NCBI RefSeq assembly: GCF_901000735.1
Contig: NC_081551.1
Span: forward strand, 11,463,671 to 11,527,670
Direction: 5' to 3'
Length of the DNA stretch: 64,000 bases
From: Corylus avellana
Taxonomy: Eukaryota > Streptophyta > Magnoliopsida > Fagales > Betulaceae
Below the pieces are notes generated by a model. That model was given only the letters and a program-made list of their open reading frames with translations. It was not told the origin of the DNA and did not search any database. The translations under genes were made by a program, and so were the position numbers. Numbering within the stretch: the stretch's first letter is position 1; every line of letters begins with the position of its first letter. Positions 21,101 to 32,160 of the stretch are shown piece after piece.

Positions 21101-21778
21101 ATGGAAATTGTCCCTTATGCTCAAGCTATGGGCAGTCTTATGTATGCTATGACAAGCACAAGACCTGACATTTGTCATGCTGTAGGATTGGTTAATAGAT
21201 ATCAATCCAATCTTGGAAAAGAGCATTGGCAAGCAGTTAAAAGAATATTTAGGTATCTGCAAAGAACTAAAAACTTGGGTTTATGTTTTAGATTAGAAGA
21301 TCTAAACATTGCAGGATACACTGACGTAGATTTTGCAGGAGATGTAGATGACAGAAAATCTACAAGCGGTTATATATTCTTATTTGGGGGAACAACTGTT
21401 TCTTGGTTGAGTAAGAAACAAAATTGTGTTGCAAAATCCACAATGGAAGCTGAATTTATATCATGCAACACAACAGTAAGCAATGCTATTTGGATTAAGC
21501 ATTTTATTAAAAGTTTAAATCTTGGAATACAAGATGGGCCTGTCAATGTATTTTGTGATAATAAGTTTGCCATCTCTTTAATAAAAAGTGGAACTCAAAG
21601 TTCCAAAGGCAAACACATTGACATAAGTTATCACTATATTCAAGATACAGTGGATAGAGGTGAAATAAAAGTTGAATTTATTCCCTCAACAGAGATCGTA
21701 GTTGATCCCATGACCAAAGGGTTAACTCTAGATAAATTTAGAGAGCATGTAGAAAAAATGGGATTGAGGAAAACTTAA
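21101..21778 (+). pseudogene. Copia RNase H
   Basis: The end of pol: QAMGSLMYAMTSTRPDICHA, AVKRIFRYLQRTKNLGL, GYTDVDFAGDVDDRKSTSGY, VSWLSKKQNCVAKSTMEAEF, and FCDNKFAISLIKSGTQSSKG (active-site acids in the D, E and D positions). It ends with HYIQDTVDRGEI and PMTKGLTLDKF. The frame closes at 21778, before the purine tract at 22133-22142. A shift between 21059 and 21101 separates it from RT. Confidence 0.92.
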
Positions 21779-22132
21779 GAAAAGGCTACATGGTAAAAAT
21801 AGCATACTCAGAAGGATTCAGGGATGCCTGAATGAATGATGGAATGCCTTTCTTTTTCATTTTTCTGTATACTGACAATATAACTATTTATCTCAAATAG
21901 GGTAACCTTGGAGATAAGAAATTGAATAAAAATTTTCAATTCAATTTACATATGGTTATTATGTAAAAAAATCATTAATTATAGTATTAAGGATGAACTG
22001 TATTCTTAACTATGGATAATTAATGTTAATTGCCTAGATTATATGGCTGATAAGGAGTTGACATGTTTTTTGTGATACTAAAGATAAACATGTACAACTA
22101 AAGGTTTCATTACTAATTATAATAGTATGATC

Positions 22133-22142
22133 AAGTGGGAGA
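22133..22142 (+). other. Polypurine tract of Copia element
   Basis: AAGTGGGAGA directly before the 3' LTR. Confidence 0.85.
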
Positions 22143-22469
22143 TGATGGTATACAGGATGATCACACTATTATTAGTGTGGTCATCACCACACCAGATCAT
22201 GTAAATTTTATAGGAAGGTAAAATTACTTCTAGGTGGAGGTAGCAGGTCAAGAGTGGTAACTCTTGACCAAGAGTTGTATTGGGACTCTATAAATAGAGT
22301 CCCATGAGAATGCAAATTCTCAATTTCTATTTTTTACTTTAAATCTTTGTTTAGTTTTCTCTTGGTTTTTCTACATTCTAAAGACTCTTATTCTCCACCA
22401 GATTTCCACCATAACGGGAGAAATCCTTTCTAAAGAATTTACAAAGATCCTATAATTTAGAATCCTACA
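22143..22469 (+). repeat. 3' LTR of Copia element
   Basis: 327 bp, same length as the 5' LTR; about 16 substitutions. Followed by the target duplication ATTCC. Confidence 0.95.
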
Positions 22470-22474
22470 ATTCC

Positions 22475-22620
22475 ATGTGTAACCATCTTGTCTTTAGAGA
22501 AGCAGTTTCAAGATGTTTACACAAATGCAAAGTTTTTGGGACAGGTGTGTATTATAATAACTATCTTCTTAAAAGTGAAGGTGCAATTTCTACCTATCAA
22601 GTGATTGAAACTTGAGAAGA
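22475..22620 (+). pseudogene. FAR1/FRS-type pseudogene, 3' part
   Basis: It continues the reading broken at 9885: CVTILSLEKQFQDVYTNAKF, then, after a shift, NNYLLKSEGAISTYQVIET. These match the segment after the transposase domain in FRS proteins. Similarity fades after about 22620, so the C-terminal SWIM part is missing or too decayed to see. Confidence 0.85.
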
Positions 22621-23195
22621 GACCTAAGGTTCTCTAAAAAATATTTGCTTAAGACATTCAACATGCGTATTGGAGGAGAATGGTGCACCTGGTCTGTTTG
22701 TGTTTTTCCTACAACCCGCCAATAGTGGAGGAGAGACACCTTCCAAATTTGAGAGAGAGAGCACCGATGCCAATCGATTTTTTCACCATTTGAGACAGAG
22801 AATGGTCTGAGAGATAGTCAGGAGCGTCGCCTTCCAGATTTGAGAGAGAGAGAGAGAGAGAGAGCAACAATGCTGCCTTAGCTTTTCACGCCTGATCTAA
22901 GAGAGAGCGGAGCCAAACCACCAGCGTCTTCTGCGCAAAATCCCTGCCAAAGCCAAACAACTGTCGTTTCACCGTCACTGTCTCTGAGAGAGAGAGAGAG
23001 AGCGTCTGAGAGTTTAGGGTTCGGAGAGGAGTTCATGTGTTTGGTTTGATGGAGAGAGAGAAGGTATTTTCAATTTTAGATGCCTTTTACGTATGTTTTG
23101 TGGAGGGGAAAAAAAAAAGAAAAAAGAAAAATGAATGAGATGACAAGATGCCACATAGGAATATATGAGCCAAATATGGGGATTTTATTGACCCC
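22621..23195. other. GA-rich stretch, no gene seen
   Basis: Several (GA)n runs (near 22757, 22845-22863, 22987-23002) and a repeated phrase around CTTCCARATTTGAGAGAG. No coding similarity. Confidence 0.5.
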
Positions 23196-24495
23196 TAATA
23201 AGTGCCAAATATTGCATATTTGGACCCCTTTTATTTACATTAGATAATCCCTTAGCGTTATTTAATATTTTGTGTTAGTTTTGTGTTTTTAGTGTTTTGT
23301 CGGTCATTAAAGAAAAACTACAGCTTTAAAGGGAAAAATGTAAAGTTTGGAAGAAAGCATACTTTGAGAAGACCTAGATGATGTGGTTAAGTCTAACCAA
23401 ATCCAAGAAAATGTTAAAGTGGATTTAAAATCAGATTGGATTAAAGATCAGATTGGATAAGATTTCGGATCGGATTCAAATTCAGATTCTGTACATGTCT
23501 TAGTATTTTGACTATAACTTTTTCCTCAAACATCGGATTGAAGTGATTCAAACGGAATTAGAAAGCTAACTCAAAATAATACAATTTATTGTGAAATAGG
23601 ATTTTCCTAATTCGGATGGTTACTATGCCAAAATCTCTCCGCAATCAAAAGACACAAATCTGGACGAATCCTATTCCGATTTCAGACTTCTATTTTGATT
23701 GGGAGACCAGACCTCCGAATTATCTAGGTTTAACAAGGCTTCTAGGACTTCACTAAGCCTATAAATAGATTTCTTTGCATTCAAGAAAATATATAGAATT
23801 CCAGAGAGCAAAATTCTACAGTTTTTCTCTTTTTAGTTTAGGTTTTCTTTAGATTTAAGTTTTATTTTTATGTGGAGCTAAATTCCCAACTAAGGTTGGG
23901 GATGAAGCCTCACCGATGAAGAACATCAATACTTTCATGTAAGTCTCTATTTATCTAATTTTATTGGGTTTAATATTTCAGTTGTTTTACTTCTTTTCAA
24001 TGTGTAGAGTGATTCTTGGATATCTTTTATGATTCAAGGATACACTTGATGATCGATTTAAGATAATTTCACATAATTGATTGCTTGATTTTGTTTGCCT
24101 AAATAATTGGATATCCCTTGTGATTTGTTCTACGAATGGATACATGTGATGATTTTGATTAACTGTTGAAGCATAGTAAAACATATTTAATATTTTGATT
24201 GTGAGAACTTCAGATTAATATTGATAAACATGGAAGTATATTGTTGTGATTCGGTGAGTGTGAATTCCCAAACCTTAGTATTTTAATTCTTAATTTATTT
24301 TAATTAATTTATGTTTGTCTTTTAATTTCAAAAATCAAAATTCAAAACCTTTTTGGAACTAGGTTAGGATTTAATTAGTTTAGATTTAAATTGCTCTTTC
24401 AAGAATACAATTCTTTGTGAGATCGACCTCGCATTTGTAATCCATTAAACTACAATCGATTCGTGCACTTGCGAGTTAAATAAATTTGTACAACA
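23196..24495 (+). repeat. 5' LTR, TGATAAGTGC family, subtype without palindrome cluster
   Basis: It starts TAATAAGTGC (TG changed to TA) and ends TTTGTACAACA. TATA box TATAAATA at 23760-23767. The U3 part carries the block also present in the LTRs at 48037, 55134 and 63462 (CATAACTTT..., CCTAATTCGGA...) instead of the GATCGA cluster. Confidence 0.85.
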
Positions 24496-24501
24496 AGTTT
24501 T

Positions 24502-24519
24502 TGGCGCCGTTGCCGGGGA
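24502..24519 (+). other. Primer-binding site, Asp tRNA
   Basis: TGGCGCCGTTGCCGGGGA, an exact complement of the plant tRNA-Asp 3' end, 6 nt after the LTR. Confidence 0.93.
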
Positions 24520-24734
24520 ATTGTTTATTTTTTGAAACCAATTTATTTCTAGATTAGTTTTATTCTTCTACTAGTTATAATTAGGATTTTATTTTTTCTG
24601 CAATTTATTTTGTTTTATTCCTATTACTAATAATAAAAAAAAAAAAGATTTTTCTTTTGTTTGTTTTTTGTTTTTGTTTTTTTTTGCTTGTTTTATAGCT
24701 CTGCTGCAGCACCTTCCGCACAACCCTGCTAATG

Positions 24735-24748
24735 CGATCGATCGCAAT
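24735..24748 (+). promoter_or_regulatory. Palindrome downstream of the primer site
   Basis: TGCGATCGATCGCA, a perfect 14-bp palindrome about 215 nt after the primer site. Confidence 0.75.
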
Positions 24749-24954
24749 CCTGCAGCAAAGGCAACTACTGCAGCAATTCCGTAGCATTTTGCCAAAAAAA
24801 TTATTTTTGGTCATTTTTGTGAATTTTTAAATTTTAGTTTTATTTTTTTAGTTAGATACTCGTTTTTTTTTTAATTTATTTATTTAAAAATAAAAAATAA
24901 AAATGGTTAATGTTTTATGTGGGATATCTGCATGCTAAAAAGTGAGGGGGAAGT

Positions 24955-25905
24955 ATGCATTTTCATTTTAATGATTTTAATGACTCTCCTAATTATAGGA
25001 CACTAGCTCTTATTAACTACTTTCAAAATTTTTACCCATATAAACCGTGTTCATATTGTTTCAATCCTTATCATGAGGAAAACAATTGTCCAGATTTGCG
25101 AGCTAAGTGCAACGACTTATGGGACAAATTAGACCAAATCAGAGCAGCTAGATCTAACTTTTCATATGAACAAATAAACACCATTTTCTCCAGCTTGGGG
25201 TTTAATTGAAATTTCAATTTTTATAACCCGGACTGGAGCAACCAATCTGATTTCTCAGGATCAGCTCAGGCGACAGGAAATTATGTTTACCAATTTGATG
25301 AATTGCACCATTTAGAATATCCACAGTTTGATCATCGTGCTCAACCTCCTGTTTATCAGTATACCACTCAAGTGCCACAGCCTGTACCACAGTCATCACT
25401 AGAAGACATGATGAAAGCATTCATGCAATCAATGGATAAGAACATACAAGATATGAAGAATATTACCATGAGCAATTCCCAAGATATACAAGAGCTAAAA
25501 GATTTCACCAATCAAGTTGTACAGGAGATGAGGAATTCCAACATGACTAATGGCAGAGATATACAAGAACTTAAGCAGGCCATGACCAAGATAGAAGAAG
25601 AGCTTCAAAGTCAGCTGATGGCTGAAAGGCACTACATGATTGATGAGGATGATTCCAAGAATTCTTATCATGAGCATGCCCAAGTCACCATCACACTTGA
25701 GAGTGAGAAAATTGTAGATAACAAAGAAGAGGAAGAGAAAGAGGAGCAAATTGAGCACCATGAGAATAATGAGCCCCCAATGGATCCTAATCTGCCCAGT
25801 GACGTGGAAGTGAGTACTGAAGTTCCTGCCTACATCACTGTCCCTCTTGAGACACATCAAGAGCCCAAAGCTTCATCGCCTGAATGTCTCAAAGAGCCAT
25901 CTTAG
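24955..25905 (+). pseudogene. Zinc-knuckle protein of the pol-less element
   Basis: One frame interrupted only by a TGA at 25207-25209. The N-terminal part has a CX2CX4HX4C knuckle (CSYCFNPYHEENNC) and then YNPDWSNQS directly after the stop. A region of amphipathic repeats follows (SLEDMMKAFMQSMDKNIQDM; QDIQELKDFTNQVVQEM; RDIQELKQAMTKIEEEL), likely coiled coil. The tail is Glu-rich (KEEEEKEEQIEHHENNEPPM). No enzyme motif is present. The homologue at 16356-16652 shares the knuckle and the YNPxWSxQS phrase. A Gag-like nucleic-acid-binding role is inferred. Confidence 0.7.
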
Positions 25906-26303
25906 GAACCACTTTCCTAAGAAGATCCTTCGAAGCAAGCAATTCTACATAAGATGGCAAAATATCCTTCGAGAGGGGTACGAAATTTTGAAGAAGAAGG
26001 GGTGGAAGGGATTGGTTGGACATCCGCATGATAGAGGGAAGCGCTATAAAGTTTTCTCCTCCAGTTTATTTTCTGCACTTCACTCCACAAATTCTTTCTT
26101 TCCACTTTCATTACATGTTATTTTTATTTTTGTTTTTGTTTCTAACAGCAATTAATCTTATGATTTTTGTTTCTATAAAAAAAAAAAAAAAAAATTTGCT
26201 GTTAGTTTTTGTTGATAGATGTTTTGGTGTTTGAGTTTGGAGGATGTCCTGCCCCTTTTTCACACCTTGAGATTTCCTTACTTCCGGTAATGTATTTCTA
26301 TAC

Positions 26304-26340
26304 TACACATTGAGGGCAATGTGTAATTCAAGTTTGGGGG
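26304..26340 (+). promoter_or_regulatory. Conserved hairpin followed by an internal purine tract
   Basis: TACACATTG-aggg-CAATGTGTA, then AAGTTTGGGGG. The same pair occurs after the protein gene in the minus-strand element (15167-15201) and, more diverged, in the Athila-type copies (51421-51470 and 60168-60216). Confidence 0.65.
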
Positions 26341-27468
26341 TATGAAAAAACACTTTGTCTGTTTATTTTTGTTTTTATTTGTCTTTTTGTGTTAAAACAT
26401 TTGAAAAAAAAAAAAAAATTATGCTATGTTTTTGTCAAGTTTGAGTTAAACTGTGACTGTGGTTTGCATTTCATTAGCTTGCTTAAAAGGGTTGAATACA
26501 TTATTATGTCATTTGGAGTTTGAGTCTTTTGACTTATTTTTTGGGTAAAAGAGATTTAACTTATTTTGAGATAAATTTTTATGAGCACATTAGCATGTTT
26601 TCTGTGAGATATGATGTTTGAACTTAAGCTTGTTCTCTTTAAGATTTGTTGGATGACCTATTGAGGAATAACCATTGGCTAAAATAAAATAAATAAATAA
26701 AAACGAGAAGGAAAAAGAAAAAAAAGATCATGTTGAGTTTTTCGCTGAGTAACCGAACCTCTTGCCTCATTAAGCATTGAGTGTTTGCGTTAAAAGGTGT
26801 GAAGTTCAGTGTTAATTTATGATATGGCTAGTCTAGCTTCGTAGTCTTTTTGACTTAAGTTAATAAGCCCTTATGAATGTTTTACATCTAGTACCCTAAA
26901 GCCACCTGCCTTGGGAGTCATTCGCCTAACACTTGTTACATGGGTCAATTAGAAAGCTTAAGGGAGTTAGACATTGCAGAGCCTATGAAAAATAAATGCA
27001 TATCTTGCCTTGGTTATTTCATTTGTTAGGGAGTCTTACAAATTTTTTTTTGGAACTTGTCTTGAGTTTAAGCTAAAAGCTTCATGATTGTATGCTAATT
27101 ATACTTTACACTTTTCAGAACATATGAGGTCTCAATTGTCCATTTATGAGTGATTTGATTCTAGATTTCCTTTTGACTATGATGATAAGGTTTGTCTTTT
27201 TAAGTTTGCTCATGAATAAGAACCATGGTTTATGCGGAACTTCTTTCTTGTTAACAACATAGTGCTACAATGTTTATGGGTATCATTCCTGTTAAGCCCT
27301 CACGAGACTTCACTCGTCTACTAGGGATGCCTAGTGGTTTAAAAGGCTTGTTGCATATGCTAAATGCAATCATCTCTCCCACGAAAGAGGATTTATGTTT
27401 CTTGCTTTCATTTTATTTTTTTCGTTTTGTTTTGCTGAGGGACTAGCAAAATGTAAGTTTTGGGGTGT
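26341..27468 (+). other. 3' non-coding region ending at the polypurine tract
   Basis: Conserved with 13865-15180, 36282-36880 and 50340-51420 in the other elements. Shared phrases include TGACCCATGTAACxxGTG and TTTAAAAGGCTTGTTGCAT on one strand or the other. It ends AAGTTTTGGGGTGTT. Confidence 0.7.
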
Positions 27469-27619
27469 TCCCAACATTTCTCTTTCAAAATTTAGCTCGT
27501 AACTTTGATCAAAATGTTGCCAAGCCCATTTGCAATCCAAAGCAATTATCTGGTGTATGGACCATTAAAGTCAATGCAAAAGTAAAGAAGCTCAAGGATG
27601 AGAAGTTCCTCTAAACATT

Positions 27620-27860
27620 GGTTTGATTTGGGAGGCCAGAAAAGTTAACAGAAGTGCAAATTTCTGCGCCCATCATGTGGCATATAGGGCCGCGGCAAGA
27701 GTTTTCTCGGGCTGCATTCCCTCCTTATTCTCCCCTCCCCTCTCTATTCCCATCTGTAGTGGAAAAGATCCACCCACTTCTTGTCCCTCTTAGTGAGGGT
27801 TTGTGTTCTGTTGGCTTTTTTCTATAAAGTGGTTTGTTACAAAAAAAGATAAAACACAAA
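27620..27860 (+). pseudogene. Probable LINE 3' end (RNase H-like tail)
   Basis: The plus-strand translation contains RKVNRSANFCAHHVAYRAAA, resembling the last part of the RNase H-like domain of plant LINEs. A short 3' region and an A-rich tail (TTACAAAAAAAG at 27837-27848) follow. It is short and unproven; the rest of the LINE is absent. Confidence 0.4.
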
Positions 27861-27956
27861 AATAACAATAAACTTGTTTTTCCTTTTAATTAAATCAGTT
27901 GTAGCACCAGATGTCCAATCATGCACCAAAGGCCATGGCCTGCCGAGGAATGCTAC

Positions 27957-28075
27957 AATGCATTCTACAAAACATCTCCCCACCATCTCTTCACTTTACC
28001 ATTTTGAGTTTTTCAGAAAAAAAAAAATATATATTAAGAGAGTGGAGATGGTAAAGAGATGGTTTGTAGAATGAA
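27957..28075. repeat. Short foldback (MITE-like) inverted repeat
   Basis: CATTCTACAAAACATCTCC on the left and its near-complement ending GGTTTGTAGAATG on the right enclose an A-rich loop. The arms are about 40 bp and imperfect. Confidence 0.6.
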
Positions 28076-28436
28076 GTAAAGAATATCCCGAGAATAGATA
28101 GTCCCAACATCCGCCCCATCCGACGTGGTATTGTGTCATGTCCGGACATTTAAAAAAATATATTAATTTTATGTAAAACGCGTGACTCTCTCTCTTCCTC
28201 TTCCTTCTCCCCTCACCGGTGGCTGGCCATCAGAGACCACGAATGCCGAGCACCGTTAACGACGAGCCACCCATATCTCTGGCGAGCAACCACTATCAAA
28301 ATCCCCAAATTTCAAAATCCCTTAAATTCCCAAATCTCAAAAATTTCAAGCTACTATCAAAATCCATCTTCCCTCTCCTCCCACCGATGTTCGCCCACCA
28401 CTGAGTGCCGGTGACGACAAGCCACCCACACATAGA

Positions 28437-28437
<1 letters not shown>

Positions 28438-28496
<59 letters not shown>

Positions 28497-28497
28497 T
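28438..28497. repeat. Microsatellite (CT)n(AT)n
   Basis: About 35 bp of CT followed by about 23 bp of AT. The flanks 28140-28437 and 28500-28720 show no recognisable gene. Confidence 0.95.
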
Positions 28498-28720
28498 TCT
28501 TTCTTTCTTACACTACCACTCTTCACACAAGCCACCCACTCTAGTAAGTACACAGTTTTCGGAGACTTGGGGCTTAAATTTTGTTTGGTTTGAGGTGTGT
28601 GCTTTGGTTGAGAGTGTTAAAAGACTAAACCCTAGGGATTTTTGGTTGAGAGATCAAACGGGCCGGATTTCATCACCAGATGGAGGGAGGCAGCATCTCT
28701 AGACTTGTTCTGGTACCGCT

Positions 28721-29179
28721 TGTTATGCGCCTATGGGTCAGAGTGTTTTAATTACCTATGTTATTTCTATTCCCTAAAATGCAGCGTCTCTATCCCTAGA
28801 TTATTCTAGAGGGTTAAGAACGTAGCTGTTGAGGTTGAGTTGCATCATGGATTGTGTTAATAGTGGATCAGTCTGTTAGTAGGACTTATAATCCACTAAG
28901 GACTATTAGTGGGCCACAGTCCCGTATCTCAGTTACAAGTATTAGGCCGTGGGTATAGCATTATGTTAGTAGGTCAGCAGTTACATGTTTCCTGTATTTA
29001 ATCTTCAAGCTTTTCGTAATGAAATAATCCAAAAAATTATCCAGTGTTTGTCTCCTAGCCAGGAGTTAGAGAGAGTGGAGGGATTGGTCCCTTGAAGTGC
29101 CAAAATTATTGTCTTTATTATCTTTTATTGTTATTTCTTTACAAATTACATCCTCAAATACGTACCTACGCTCGTAACA
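28721..29179 (+). repeat. 5' LTR of Ty3 fragment
   Basis: 459 bp with TG/CA ends. The boundary is set by the adjoining primer site on the right and by the inverted terminal match on the left; the left end is inferred, since no second copy is present. Confidence 0.7.
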
Positions 29180-29181
29180 AG

Positions 29182-29195
29182 TGGTATCAAAGCGC
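29182..29195 (+). other. Primer-binding site, Met tRNA type
   Basis: TGGTATCAAAGCGC, close to TGGTATCAGAGC, two bases after the LTR. Confidence 0.8.
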
Positions 29196-29207
29196 GTTCC
29201 TACAACA

Positions 29208-29702
29208 ATGGCGGAAGGTACTCGTTTCAATCAGTTAGTCGAGACAGTGGCAACAATCCGTGCAGATAGCGCAGAGGCTAAGGAGTTCTAGTCCAAAACC
29301 AATACTGCACTCACCAGCCAGAACGCCATATTCGATGAAGTCCTCGAAAATTTACACAGTTTAGCAACTAGTTATGAGAATCTCAGCAAACAAGAACAAA
29401 GGGAGACAAGTGCTAACAAGGGTCCATTTGTTGAAGGTGGAGGTGGAATACACGCCAGAACCATCAAGTTGGAATTTCCAAGGTTTGATGGGGCTGACCC
29501 AAATGATTGGATACTAAAGGCGGAGTAGTTCTTTTCCTATGGTCAAACGTCAGAAAACCAAACGATGCACATTGCTTCCTTCCACATGGAGGGGTGGGCT
29601 CTCCTTGGTACAATTTGCTGAAGGAATCCGGTCCTATCAGGAGTTGGGAAGAGTTTGTGGTAGCACTCTAGGTGAAATTTGCTCCCTCTGTCGATGATGA
29701 TT
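29208..29702 (+). pseudogene. Ty3 gag, N-terminal part
   Basis: It starts at ATG 29208 (MAEGTRFNQLVETVATIRAD) with a coiled-coil-like N-terminus. The Retrotrans_gag core begins at IKLEFPRFDGADPNDWILKA and continues HIASFHMEGWALLWY. TAG stops near 29288 and 29527 and small shifts break it. Truncated at the insertion, before any zinc knuckle. Confidence 0.8.
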
Positions 29703-30002
29703 TGTTATAGCTTAAAAGTGTCTCTTTTCTCTATTAAAATAAGCTTTATTATACGACTTCTTCATTTGGTAATTGGCTTGGCTTGGCTTGGCTTGCTCTT
29801 TGTTTGGCTTGGCTTTTCTTTTCCATTTTTTATTTCTTTCTTTTCCTACAATAGGCAATAACTTGCATTATAATATCATTTTAAGCTCACATTTAATAAT
29901 TAAATATTATTTCACAATTAAATATAAAATGTAAAAATTGGTATAAAATAAAGTATGATAAAGCTTATTTTAATAGAAAAAATAGACACTTTTAAGCTAT
30001 CA
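29703..30002 (-). repeat. 300-bp LTR with long inverted ends
   Basis: The plus strand begins TGTTATAGCTTAAAAGTGTC and ends GACACTTTTAAGCTATCA, so the outer 50 bp are an imperfect inverted repeat. To its right is a purine-tract-like stretch (minus strand GGTTGGGGAGTGTGA) and the GGGACTAGCAA phrase seen before the 3' LTR of other elements here. I read it as a minus-strand 3' LTR. A MITE reading is the alternative. TTGGC tandem units lie at 29775-29815. Confidence 0.55.
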
Positions 30003-31100
30003 TCACACTCCCCAACCAGCTTATTGCTAGTCCCTAGCAATTTAAGCGACTCAAAACAAAGACTAAGGAAAGAAAAACATTTTATTTTATTTTGTATTTT
30101 TTATCCGTAGCAAGACGAAGTGGTTAACGGTCAAAATACTAACAACTACCAAAGAAATTTCACATGCCTTCAAAACTCAATGTGTGAAAATTTTAGCGAG
30201 CACAAACACTCTCTCAGTGTCCAGATAAACATGACATCGAATTTCTATCAAAAAGTATGTTTTGATCAAGCCTTACCAGTGTTAACACTCAACAATTGAA
30301 ATCACTCAGAAATATGTGTAACACTCTCAAGAATATGTGGGTGGAATAATATAAGCAAAACCAAATAATCTCACATATAAATCATATGAAAAACACTTAA
30401 TCAAGAAAGAATAAGTAGTCTCATGAAAGGATGCCGAAAATAATTTATACCACACTTACTGATTAGTCATGAACATGTATGAACCATGCACTCCGCAAGA
30501 TCAAATAAGGACTTTTATTGGGATGTAACGTAGGGTTAAAGAAAAGGGAAATAAATAACAAAAAGGTGATGGTAAAAGTGAGAAGTGTTTCAAGATAGTT
30601 GGAGATTCAGCTTCTTTTGTATGTTCAATAAATTTCTCTCTCTAATTTCCTTCAATAAAGCACTTTTTTTTTTTTTCATAGTATACCTTTCACCCTTGAC
30701 CATCAACTTCGTCTTTTTTTTTTTTTTTTCTTTTTCTTCTTCTCTTCTCTTTCAATCTTTTATTTTGACCCCATTTTTTTTTTCTTCTTCAATTTTTTTT
30801 TTTTTTTCATCTTCTTTTGAATCACTAATCCACCACAATGAGATAATTTGATAAAATTCATTTTTGAAACACTTGAGAAAGGGTTTAAGAAAGAAAGGCT
30901 AATTAAAACGGCTCAACAAGGTGACTAGCGACAGTGTATCATAAAAAGAAAGTTGAGGCTCAAAATTAAGAAAAATGGCATAATGTTTTGTACCTGAACT
31001 CATTGTATGCAAAGACAATCAAACTATTTATTTTAGAGTTGTATCCAACCTCTTGTGAGAATAGAAGAGATGTCTCCTAATGATCTGCATTTTGGCACCT
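30003..31100 (-). mobile_element. Internal 3' region of the element owning the 300-bp LTR
   Basis: AT-rich, non-coding, with long T and pyrimidine runs (30665-30815). The left end carries the purine tract. No protein domain and no second LTR were found; the right limit is uncertain. Confidence 0.4.
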
Positions 31101-32120
31101 GCTAGTTTCTTGTAATTATTTAGATTAGAAGTTACCCCAACCTTTCAGAAATGTTTTATTGAAGTATGATAGAATTTAATCGTCAAATTTATGTGCTAAA
31201 ACCTCATGACTTTTTTGTTAATTTGAATTTGGAAATGCAATGTCATTTTTACTAGCATAGTTTTGCTTGAGTGAACCAGATTAATGTTCATAATATGTCT
31301 TCCTTTCCTGGGTGGAAATAGTTTATTTGTAAATACATGTCATCTTTACTGCTCTAGTTTTTGGCATTACTGCATTCAAGGCCTCGTTTATCTTGTCCTT
31401 CTTGTAGCCTACGAAGTGGTTGTCTTGCAACAAGGAGTCAATGAGTGGGTTTGTGGACTGTAACGAGTACATGGTAGTCTTCGGCCATGGATGTCGTCGA
31501 AGCTACGAATGGATTTTGGAGTGGATGCAAATGAGAAATAAAGAAAAATGTAGGAATCAATACACGAAGGAACAAAATCAGGCAAGGTTTAAGGGTGAAA
31601 TTAGGGTTCTTGAGGAAGAAAAAGGTATAGAGAAAACTCAGAAATCAACCAATGACTGAAATGAAAATAATGTATGAAAGGAAAGAAAAAATGGTAGGCT
31701 TGGCGTAGCTAATAAAATTGAAGGGTTGAGATTAATGGAAGGATGATCTAAGGGTTGAAAGGAGGGCAACACTTTCAAGATTTGTTGCATGGGTGCCACG
31801 TTGTTAAAGAATAGCATGAATAAAGATGAAAATGGGGAGAAAATGAAGAGTCTTGACTCTTGGGTTTTGATAGAGAGTTTGTGTGAATAAAGATGAAAAT
31901 GTTAAATAATAGCCTTGGTACGGGTGGTGTCAACTTGAAATAGGCGAAAAATTGAATGCTTGTAACTGTGGATTGTTGAAATCAGCATGTTTCAGTTGTA
32001 CTTTGCTATTTTTTTCTCTCTTAGCAGAAAATATCGCTTCTTTCAACAAAATATGCTTTCCGTTGGAAAATATTTTCGGTCCCAAAAATTACTTTATAGT
32101 GTTTAGGGTGTATGGAAAAT

Positions 32121-32160
<40 letters not shown>

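Larger units (their letters stand above)
9886..22469 (+). mobile_element. Ty1/Copia retrotransposon carrying a nested element
   Basis: Two 327-bp LTRs (9886-10212, 22143-22469), TG/CA ends and a perfect target duplication ATTCC (9881-9885 and 22470-22474) inside the FRS pseudogene. The LTRs differ at about 16 sites (about 95% identity), so it is older than the Ty3 element at 763-6209. Order is gag, protease, integrase, RT, RNase H, i.e. Copia order. The leader before gag is long (about 1.9 kb). Gag is split by a second LTR element at 12519-18257. Frameshifts and stops make it inactive. Confidence 0.95.
23196..27468 (+). mobile_element. Second pol-less tRNA-Asp element, 3' LTR lost
   Basis: Plus-strand element with 5' LTR (23196-24495), tRNA-Asp primer site, leader, a zinc-knuckle protein gene and a long 3' non-coding region. 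It ends just at the polypurine tract (about 27447-27468), where the 3' LTR should begin. The sequence beyond is unrelated. The internal organisation matches the minus-strand element at 12519-18257 (same knuckle, same conserved hairpin and 3' region), but the LTR belongs to another subtype. Confidence 0.85.
28721..29702 (+). mobile_element. Ty3/Gypsy fragment: 5' LTR, primer site and partial gag
   Basis: LTR 28721-29179 (459 bp, TGTTATGCGC to CTCGTAACA, so the ends are inverted repeats), then primer site and gag. Gag is cut at 29702 by another element's LTR. No other part of this element is in the window. Confidence 0.8.

Noticed and set aside
28219..28593. Frames around 28200-28600 (one with LSLSLSLYIYIYI)
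   Set aside because: Driven by CT and AT microsatellites; no conserved domain.
30585..30851. Phe/Ser-rich frame resembling a membrane protein
   Set aside because: Comes from T-rich and TTC-rich low-complexity DNA in a non-coding element region.
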